The notes under the pieces: generated by a model
Seen by the model: the letters and a program-made list of their open reading frames with translations, nothing else
Told to the model about the DNA's origin: nothing
Database searches by the model: none
Part shown: positions 5,543-10,975 of the stretch, one piece after another
Layout of the letters: the number at the start of each line of letters is the position of its first letter
Position numbering within the stretch: the first letter of the stretch is position 1
DNA from: CAZTEB01 sp964612735
GTDB lineage: Bacteria; Patescibacteriota; Microgenomatia; UBA1400; PJMF01
DNA: 10,975 nt
Assembly (NCBI GenBank): GCA_964612735.1
Contig: CAZTEB010000030.1
Span: forward strand, 1 to 10,975
Direction of reading: 5' to 3'
Program-made: the position numbers and the translations under genes

Positions 5543-6862
5543 TTATGACTTTGTAATCTGGGCCCCCAGCTGTGAAAATGCTTGATCAAGGTTTTCATAG
5601 CCACGATCGATATGATGATCGGGGTCGTGAAGCACAGTTGTACCTGCACTCATCATACCAGCTATCAGCAGCGTGGCGCCATGGCGTAAATCTTTAATGG
5701 TGAATGATCCTGGTTTGAAGGATGTCGGTCCTGTTATTTTTGCTGCGTGTCGGTCAGTAGCGTCAACTACGTCTAGATTGAAGTTATATACTTCATCAGG
5801 ATTTGTCACCTCAGGATTATAGAGTTCGATCTTAGCTCCCATTTCCTGCAGGGCGGGCACATATTGAAAACGACTCTGGGTAACGGTTTCGTGTACAGTG
5901 CTGGTGCCCTGAGCTTGGGTCATTAGAGTTACCCATAGTGGCTGCCAATCTGTCTTAAATCCAGGGTGATACTTGGTGACAACATCTGTAGCTTTCAGTG
6001 GTTGCTTGTAGTAAAAGCGTATGCCGAAGGAGCCGATGTCATAGCCAGCTCCTGCTTGATCGAGAGCTTCTAGAAAAGCTTGTAGGTCCTCTTTTCTAGT
6101 ATTTTCGACGATAACATCGCCTTTGGTAGCTAATGCAGCACAGGCGAAAGAGACTACCTGATTTTGGTCGGGCATAATTTTGTGCTGCGTTCCTTTGAGT
6201 TTAGGAACGCCTTCTATGACTATAGTGCGAGCTTGGGTTCGTTTGATGTTGCCGCCCATTCGATTGATAAAGTCTATCAAGTCATCAACTTCTGTTTCTT
6301 CTGCTGCATTTCTAAGTGTGGTGGTGCCTTGGGCTGTAGCTGCCGCAATCAGTAACGTTTCAGTACCGGTGTGGGTGTTTTTAGCAAACGTGTAGTCAGC
6401 TCCTACAAGTTGTTGGGCTTGCGCATGCAACATGCCATCCTTAGTCGTGATAGTAGCACCCATAGCTCTGAGACCATCGAGGTGGCGCTCTAGAGGCCTG
6501 GCACCAATGTCATCTCCACCGGGTAGTGGGACGCTTGCTTTGCCAAATTTACTAAGTAGTGGCACCAACAGCATGCTCGAAATTCGAGTTGCTTTGCCAT
6601 ACTTTTTATCGAGGGTAGAAGATGACAGGTTGCGTGGATCAATGATGTACGCTCGTTCACCATATGGTTGAGCTGTGCCACCTAAGCTGGTGATGCTCTT
6701 AGCAACAACCTCCACGTCACTAATGTGGCTAAAGTTGAGCAAGGTTGAGGGTGTTTCAGCCAGCAAGGATGCCACCATTAGTTTTAGTGATGCATTTTTA
6801 GCACCACCAACTCTGATAGATCCCTTAAGGGTAGTTGGGCCTTTGATAGTGTATGTTGCCAT
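5543..6862 (-). CDS. murA: MurA, UDP-GlcNAc enolpyruvyl transferase (Cys-to-Asp active-site variant)
   Basis: MurA adds enolpyruvate from PEP to UDP-GlcNAc, the first committed step of peptidoglycan synthesis in the cytoplasm. The protein has 439 residues with the EPSP-synthase-like two-domain fold. Visible active-site elements by E. coli equivalence: GGAKNASLK (19-27) with Lys22 and Asn23; TRIS with Arg93; the mobile loop LPGGDDIGARP (113-123), with Arg122 and with Asp117 where the fosfomycin-reactive Cys115 normally sits; FKTDWQP (302-308) with Asp305; SRFQYV with Arg331; and DLRHGA (391-396) with Arg393. Asp117 is coded by GAT at 6514..6512. Asp at this position is known in Mycobacterium, Chlamydia and Borrelia MurA, which are naturally fosfomycin-insensitive and still active. 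The gene starts 1 nt after the murB stop and ends 7 nt before mraY. No second copy is visible here. Confidence 0.96.
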   Translation of the reverse strand: MATYTIKGPTTLKGSIRVGGAKNASLKLMVASLLAETPSTLLNFSHISDVEVVAKSITSLGGTAQPYGERAYIIDPRNLSSSTLDKKYGKATRISSMLLVPLLSKFGKASVPLPGGDDIGARPLERHLDGLRAMGATITTKDGMLHAQAQQLVGADYTFAKNTHTGTETLLIAAATAQGTTTLRNAAEETEVDDLIDFINRMGGNIKRTQARTIVIEGVPKLKGTQHKIMPDQNQVVSFACAALATKGDVIVENTRKEDLQAFLEALDQAGAGYDIGSFGIRFYYKQPLKATDVVTKYHPGFKTDWQPLWVTLMTQAQGTSTVHETVTQSRFQYVPALQEMGAKIELYNPEVTNPDEVYNFNLDVVDATDRHAAKITGPTSFKPGSFTIKDLRHGATLLIAGMMSAGTTVLHDPDHHIDRGYENLDQAFSQLGAQITKS

Positions 6863-6863
6863 G

Positions 6864-7826
6864 TCACTGAAGATAAAATACTTCTTCCTTCAATACTACC
6901 CCGAATTTTTCTTTAACTTGCTGTTTTACGAGTGTCACTAGTTTTTTGACATCAGCGGCATTTCCATTGCCCTTGTTGATGAAAAAAGCAGCGTGTTTGT
7001 CGCTAACTTCGATGTCGCCAACTTTAGTTCCTTTTAGACCAGCTTGATCAATTAAGAATCCCCCACCTGCATACGATTTTCCTTCGAGCTGTGGAAAGTG
7101 CTTGAGCAGCTCTGGAGTAACGGGGGTGTTTTGAAAGATGCAGCCAGAGCTTGCCTCGCCTAAGGGCTGAGTAGAGGCTCGGTATCTAGTTGCTTCAGCT
7201 ATCAACTGCTGTGATGATGCCACATCGCCATGAGCCAACTCAAACTCAACTTGAAAGATGCACTCTTTTGTTTTGTGAAAACGAGAGTGATCATAGCTGA
7301 AGTCGCATTCGTCATGACTGAGCCACCTGCTTCCCTGTGAAGAAACTACTTCGACTTGAGTAATGTGCTCTCCAAGTAAGTGTTCGAGGTAATGAGCGTT
7401 GTTATAGACAGCGCCGCCTAAGTTTCCTGGTACACCAAGAAAGTATTCTAAGCCTGCTAGTTTGGCATCGAGGGTTGCTCTAACTAGCATGGCAGTTTGG
7501 ATGCCAGCTTCAGCTCGAAACAAACCAGGACTGGTGTCGGTTGCGGGCTTAAGGAGCCCCGTCTCATTTGCTGCAAGAGACACTACTACTCCCGTAATAC
7601 CTTTGTCGGCTACTACTACATTGCTGCCTCCACCCAAGAAAGTCAGGGGAATTTGATCAGCTTCACAAGCTGACATAACCGTTTGAATATCTTTTTTTGA
7701 AGCAAGTCGCACAAAAGCTTCGGCGGGCCCCCCTATCTTGAAGTAGGTGAGGGGTGCTAATGGAAAGTGCGTTTTCCAGTCAAGGTGACTGGTTTTTTTG
7801 ATAAGATTTTGTAGCGCAGTATTCAT
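6864..7826 (-). CDS. murB: MurB, UDP-N-acetylenolpyruvoylglucosamine reductase
   Basis: MurB is an FAD-dependent NADPH reductase that converts the MurA product to UDP-MurNAc in the cytoplasm. The 320-residue protein has the FAD-binding type-4 (PCMH-like) domain at about residues 20-190: TYFKIGGPAE (27-36), LTFLGGGSNVVV (61-72) and LEYFLGVPGNLGGAVYNNA (126-144). The MurB C-terminal domain follows with ATRYRAS (212-218), SSGCIFQN (226-233), GGGFLIDQAGLKG (254-266), SDKHAAFFIN (275-284) and a terminal EEVFYL that supplies the conserved catalytic Glu. The residue that donates the proton to the enol (Ser229 in E. coli) is Cys229 here. It starts 7 nt after the murC stop; its TGA stop is followed after 1 nt by the murA ATG, so the consecutive steps MurA and MurB are made from adjacent, probably coupled genes. 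Confidence 0.96.
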   Translation of the reverse strand: MNTALQNLIKKTSHLDWKTHFPLAPLTYFKIGGPAEAFVRLASKKDIQTVMSACEADQIPLTFLGGGSNVVVADKGITGVVVSLAANETGLLKPATDTSPGLFRAEAGIQTAMLVRATLDAKLAGLEYFLGVPGNLGGAVYNNAHYLEHLLGEHITQVEVVSSQGSRWLSHDECDFSYDHSRFHKTKECIFQVEFELAHGDVASSQQLIAEATRYRASTQPLGEASSGCIFQNTPVTPELLKHFPQLEGKSYAGGGFLIDQAGLKGTKVGDIEVSDKHAAFFINKGNGNAADVKKLVTLVKQQVKEKFGVVLKEEVFYLQ

Positions 7827-7833
7827 ATTTATC

Positions 7834-9249
7834 TTACTTAATTAGATCGTGAACTGTGTAGATGTCACCGGCCCCTAGTGTAAGTACCAGAGATCCGGGT
7901 TTTAGTCCTGATAGGGTGGTAGCTAATTTCTCGATAGTGCGTAGATTTTCGGCAAGGTTTTTTCCAGCTGCTTGATTGACTCTTTCTGCCAAAAGGTCGC
8001 TCGATATGCTCGAGTCAGCACCCTCTCTGGCTGAAGCGAAAATATTGAGTAGGTATACTTGGTCAGCATCAGCGAGTGCTGAAACAAACTCATCAAGTAG
8101 AGCTTTGGTGCGACTGAACGTATGTGGCTCGAAGGCTACTACTAGCTGCTTTGAGGGATACCAGTCGCGAAAAGCTGAGATAACAGCAGTAATTTCATCA
8201 GGATGATGAGCGTAGTCATCATAGTATGTCACGCCATTTTTTTCGCCAATGTGTTGACTTCGGCGCTGAGTTGAGGAAAATGTACGCAGTGCTTGAATGC
8301 CATCTGAGAGAGAGACTCCAGCTGCTTTCGCACCCAATAGGGCAGCCATGGCGTTATACAGATTGAATGTCCCTGGTAGGCGGAGAGATAAGTGGTGTTC
8401 TTCACCGTTACTAAACAACACACCATTAGTTTGCCCAGGCTTTGATGATTGAGAAACGAGTTTAAGGTCCGCGGTGTCACTGCTTCCAAATGTTAGATGG
8501 CGCCGTTGTGTATGCTCAACAAGCGCCTGTAGTTCTGGGTCGTCTGCATTAGTGATGAGACATCCATCTTGAGCAATTTGATCAAAGAAGGCTGTGTATG
8601 CCGCTTTAGTAGCATCAAAACTCGCATAGACGTCAGGGTGATCATACTTCACATTTGTGCAGATCGTGATGTCGGGATATAGAAAAGAGAAGCGTGGTGT
8701 AATAGGCTGATTATTTTCGAGAGCTCGAGGGTCAGTGACATACTCATCAGCTTCAGCTACGAAGTAGTCACCACTATCGCTCCATTGACCAGTCTTATTC
8801 ATGCCGATAATGTCTCCAACACCAACAGCAAAGCTGGTTTTTCCTGGTGAGCTTTGTTCTAGTATCCAAGCTAGCATGGCGCTAGTTGTAGATTTGCCAC
8901 CAACGCCGCAAACAGCGATGCCTCTTTTTTGATTAAATAATTCAGCTAAAGCTTCAGCGTGAGAAAGTGCCGAAATGTGTTTTTCGCGAGCTGCTATCAC
9001 TTGGGGGTTTTGATCAGCACCGTGAGCTGCGGTATAAACGACGCAATCTGTATCCATTGGTAACGGAGATGAAAAATCGGAGATGTCATCCAATTTTATT
9101 CGCTCAAGCTGTCCTCTGGTGACGAAATGTTGAGATATGTCACTACCAGTAACACTTTTTCCCATGTCAACCAGGCACTGTGCCAAAGCAGTCATGGCAA
9201 CTCCCTTAATTCCCACCAAGTGAAAGCGCTGATGCTGTGTCATAATCAT
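7834..9249 (-). CDS. murC: MurC-type UDP-MurNAc:L-alanine ligase (with Mpl-like features)
   Basis: MurC uses ATP to join L-Ala to UDP-MurNAc, the first stem-peptide step. The 471-residue protein has the three Mur-ligase domains. The UDP-binding N-domain has FHLVGIKGVAMTALA (9-23) and TGSD (34-37). The central ATPase domain has CGVGGKSTTSAM (114-125, Lys119), EADEY (166-170) and TNVKYDHPD (198-206). The C-domain has LPGTFNLYNAMAA (291-303), RRSQHIGE (329-336), YYDDYAHHPDEI (342-353), FEPHTFSRT (373-381) and LTLGAGDIY (457-464). The P-loop departs from the usual GTHGKTTT, and EADEY with DHPD resembles Mpl as well as MurC, so ligation of a preformed peptide cannot be excluded; position in a dcw operon with murB and murA favours MurC. 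The first ATG forms an ATGA overlap with the yvcK stop; a second ATG two codons later is equally possible. The stop is TAA. Confidence 0.91.
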   Translation of the reverse strand: MIMTQHQRFHLVGIKGVAMTALAQCLVDMGKSVTGSDISQHFVTRGQLERIKLDDISDFSSPLPMDTDCVVYTAAHGADQNPQVIAAREKHISALSHAEALAELFNQKRGIAVCGVGGKSTTSAMLAWILEQSSPGKTSFAVGVGDIIGMNKTGQWSDSGDYFVAEADEYVTDPRALENNQPITPRFSFLYPDITICTNVKYDHPDVYASFDATKAAYTAFFDQIAQDGCLITNADDPELQALVEHTQRRHLTFGSSDTADLKLVSQSSKPGQTNGVLFSNGEEHHLSLRLPGTFNLYNAMAALLGAKAAGVSLSDGIQALRTFSSTQRRSQHIGEKNGVTYYDDYAHHPDEITAVISAFRDWYPSKQLVVAFEPHTFSRTKALLDEFVSALADADQVYLLNIFASAREGADSSISSDLLAERVNQAAGKNLAENLRTIEKLATTLSGLKPGSLVLTLGAGDIYTVHDLIK

Positions 9250-10223
9250 ACTACTAGCGCTGCTAAGGCCTTTTGTAGCTTTTGACTGTCGTGTCGAAGT
9301 AGCGAACGATGCGCGGTGTCATTGGTTTCTTTAAGAAAAACTTCGTCTAGCAGTAATGATTGGCGGACTACTCGATCATCGTCCAGTAGATCATCTACAA
9401 CAGGATATTCACCTTCTTTGGCATATGCAGTCAATATGGCAGCTGGTATTTGTTCATTGTTGAACAGTATTGCATCAACTGGACGACCAAGTATCTTTTC
9501 GATACCTGCTACATGATCAGCGGCGCTCATATCATGTGTTTGTGTTTTTCTCGTCATTAGGTTGCAGATATACACCAAGGTTGCTTTTGATGTAGCTATA
9601 GTCTCTGAGAGGGAGTTTGGTGCCAGTGCAGCCAAAATACTTGCGTAGTAGTCTCCTGGCCCAATGATGATGCTATCAGCTTGTTCGATGGCTTTGATGG
9701 CGTGAGGATTGGCCGATGCCTCTGGCTCAAGGGAAATGTGGTCAATTTTTCGTACAGTGTCACTAGTTTCATCTAGAATATGCTCTCCAATAGCGCTTGA
9801 GCCATCGGTATACGTTATCTTTAAGTCGACCATTTCATTGGTAGCAGGAATAACCTCGCCTTCAAGTCTAAATATCTGCATGGCTCTAAGTAGCGCTTCA
9901 CTGGTGGTTCCAGTCATGTCTTGCAATGCTGTGAGGATTAGATTACCGAGATTGTGACCCTTGAGACCAGTGCCTTTTTTGAAGCGATATAGTAACAACT
10001 TGCGAATCCATTGTTGGCCTTCGTCTTCAGCAAGCGCTGCTAATGACTGGCGAAGATCACCAACTGGCTGAAATCCAAATTCATCTCGAATCCTACCGGT
10101 GGAGCCACCAGAGTCTGATACAGCTACGATCGTTGTGATCGAGACATCTAGGTGTTTGAGTGCTGTGGTGACTGGGAAGATGCCAGTGCCACCACCAATG
10201 ACTACTACTTTACGTTGTTTCAT
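9246..10223 (-). CDS. yvcK: YvcK/CofD-like protein (gluconeogenesis factor family, UDP-sugar-binding)
   Basis: The protein has 325 residues. YvcK proteins share the CofD fold; in Bacillus and Listeria they bind UDP-GlcNAc and affect cell shape, penicillin-binding protein placement and growth on gluconeogenic carbon. No enzyme activity is firmly established. Motifs present: VVVIGGGTGIFPV (6-18), AVSDSGGSTGRIRDEF (34-49), PVGDLRQSLAAL (53-64), KGHNLGNLIL (88-97), SIIIGPGDYYASI (184-196), YICNLMTRKTQTH (218-230) and a C-terminal LRHDSQKL. No membrane segment is seen. The ATG follows the murE stop after 1 nt, and the TGA overlaps the murC ATG by 4 nt, so it is almost surely co-transcribed and perhaps translationally coupled with both. 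In Firmicutes the gene often lies with rapZ and whiA; neither is in this window. This location supports a direct role in cell wall precursor control. A CofD transferase of F420 synthesis is much less likely given the context. Confidence 0.94.
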   Translation of the reverse strand: MKQRKVVVIGGGTGIFPVTTALKHLDVSITTIVAVSDSGGSTGRIRDEFGFQPVGDLRQSLAALAEDEGQQWIRKLLLYRFKKGTGLKGHNLGNLILTALQDMTGTTSEALLRAMQIFRLEGEVIPATNEMVDLKITYTDGSSAIGEHILDETSDTVRKIDHISLEPEASANPHAIKAIEQADSIIIGPGDYYASILAALAPNSLSETIATSKATLVYICNLMTRKTQTHDMSAADHVAGIEKILGRPVDAILFNNEQIPAAILTAYAKEGEYPVVDDLLDDDRVVRQSLLLDEVFLKETNDTAHRSLLRHDSQKLQKALAALVV

Positions 10224-10224
10224 A

Positions 10225-10975
10225 CTAACCCTTTTGCTTTGAGAGCTCGCGGACTACCTGGCGATCATCCCAAGGATACTCTACCGTACCATAGCACAAA
10301 CTTTGCTCATGCCCTTTGCCAAAGATGCCGATGATATCACCTGGTTTCGCCATTTCGTGAAGGGCATAATCGATAGCTTGTTTTCGATCAGCAATAGAAA
10401 CAACTTTGTTATGATTTTTTGTAAGTTGCTCCTTCATTTGTCTGATAATGGACCAAATATTCTCAGTTCTTGGGTCTTCAGCAGTAAAGATACATAGGTC
10501 AGCTAGTCTCGTCCCAATCTCACCCATTTTTGGTCGTTTGTAATGATCTCTGAGACCAGCGCAGCCATAAACTGCTATCAATCTTCCAGCTTTTTTTTGA
10601 GATTTCAATCTTTGGCGAAGTGCTACTAAGGCTTTTTCTAAGGCATTGGGAGTGTGTGCAAAATCTACGATGACGGTGTATGGTTTTTCTACGACCACTT
10701 CCATGCGGCCTGGTACACCAGGAAAAGAATCTAAAGCTTTTGAGAATTGTTGAGGCTCGATGCCTAGCTTTGAAGCCATAGTCCAAACGAGACGAGCATT
10801 GCTTTGGTTGTACTCCTCTGGAAAAGTAGCTTTAATGCTTTTGCTGACTGCGCTAGGCATGGTGTCTTTAAGACTGTAGGTTATAGTCGGGACGTCAGTG
10901 AGCATTTTTTTGAGGTGGACTGCAGATTCGTCATCATCATTAATAACTGCTAGCTTGGCTTTTTTCGCCAAGAGT
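10225..10975 (-). CDS. murE: MurE-type UDP-MurNAc-tripeptide ligase, C-terminal part (5' end outside the window)
   Basis: MurE adds the third stem residue (meso-diaminopimelate or L-lysine) to UDP-MurNAc-L-Ala-D-Glu. Only the last ~249 codons are here: the end of the central ATPase domain and the whole C-terminal domain. The frame is open to the right edge, and a TTG near 10971 is internal, so no start is assigned; the N-domain and P-loop lie outside. Motifs counted from that TTG: VINDDDES (9-16), VPGRMEVV (86-93), IVDFAHTPNALEKAL (101-115), VYGCAGLRDHYKRPKMG (134-150), IFTAEDPRTEN (161-171) and FGKGHEQSLCYG (217-228). The EDPR motif corresponds to the DNPR meso-DAP recognition motif, with the Arg kept; lysine-type enzymes usually have DNPA. 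This leans to DAP but does not prove it. The TAG stop is followed after 1 nt by yvcK. MurF would share the fold but lacks these DPR and GKGHE features. Confidence 0.93.
   Translation of the reverse strand, partial: LLAKKAKLAVINDDDESAVHLKKMLTDVPTITYSLKDTMPSAVSKSIKATFPEEYNQSNARLVWTMASKLGIEPQQFSKALDSFPGVPGRMEVVVEKPYTVIVDFAHTPNALEKALVALRQRLKSQKKAGRLIAVYGCAGLRDHYKRPKMGEIGTRLADLCIFTAEDPRTENIWSIIRQMKEQLTKNHNKVVSIADRKQAIDYALHEMAKPGDIIGIFGKGHEQSLCYGTVEYPWDDRQVVRELSKQKG

Noticed and set aside
8229..8489. Minus-strand 86-residue open frame inside murC
   Set aside because: It is a shadow in another frame; murC is continuous here and the short product has no recognisable domain.
10520..10786. Minus-strand 88-residue open frame inside murE
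   Set aside because: It is a shadow of murE; the murE frame holds conserved motifs over the same bases.
10969..10971. TTG as the start of murE
   Set aside because: The frame is open to the window edge and the residues after it are the middle of the MurE ATPase domain; the protein would lack its P-loop.
1..10975. Recoded TGA (Gly) genetic code as in Gracilibacteria/Absconditabacteria
   Set aside because: TGA is used as the stop of yvcK, murB and ftsW right at the next gene's start, and no conserved motif needs a TGA to be read through.
1..10975. A hidden novel defence, mobile or secondary-metabolism system
   Set aside because: Every kilobase is filled by recognisable cell wall and division genes; no repeats, integrase, transposase or atypical cargo were seen.

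Overview
The window is one uninterrupted run of eleven genes, all on the minus strand. They make up a compact division and cell wall (dcw) cluster. Read in the direction of transcription (from high to low coordinates) the order is murE (5' part missing), yvcK, murC, murB, murA, mraY, ftsW, murG, ftsQ-like, ftsA, ftsZ (only the first 64 codons). Most junctions are between -4 and +11 nt; only ftsQ-ftsA (34 nt) and ftsA-ftsZ (50 nt) are wider. No RNA gene, mobile element, CRISPR array or convincing terminator was seen, and no stretch over 300 bases lacks a gene.

How the genes work together: MurA and MurB turn UDP-GlcNAc into UDP-MurNAc. MurC and MurE add the first and third stem residues. MraY and MurG build lipid I and lipid II at the membrane, and FtsW (SEDS family) polymerises glycan at the septum. 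FtsQ-like, FtsA and FtsZ are divisome parts: bitopic scaffold, membrane anchor and tubulin-like ring. YvcK is a UDP-sugar-binding CofD-like protein linked to cell-wall control in other bacteria, and here it lies inside the operon. murD and murF, normally in such clusters, are absent from this stretch, as are ddl, ftsL and ftsI; some could lie upstream of the window.

Organism: a bacterium with standard use of TGA as a stop (yvcK, murB and ftsW end in TGA, and none of the genes has an internal TGA). Short proteins, tight packing, almost no Shine-Dalgarno sequences, and family variants such as MurC with GIKGVAMTALA and EADEYVTDP, MurG opening directly with SGGHLTPAL, and FtsQ with a Cys pair suggest a Patescibacteria/CPR genome. 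This is inference from remembered family patterns; the exact phylum cannot be set. Use of TGA as a stop argues against Gracilibacteria and Absconditabacteria. A 10-N run in murG shows the sequence is an assembly scaffold, perhaps metagenomic.

Nothing here looks like a wholly new system. The most interesting points are departures inside core enzymes: MurA has Asp in place of the fosfomycin-target Cys, MurC has an altered P-loop and an Mpl-like central domain, MraY has lost two of three conserved histidines, MurG has a shortened first glycine loop, and yvcK is embedded in the dcw operon.
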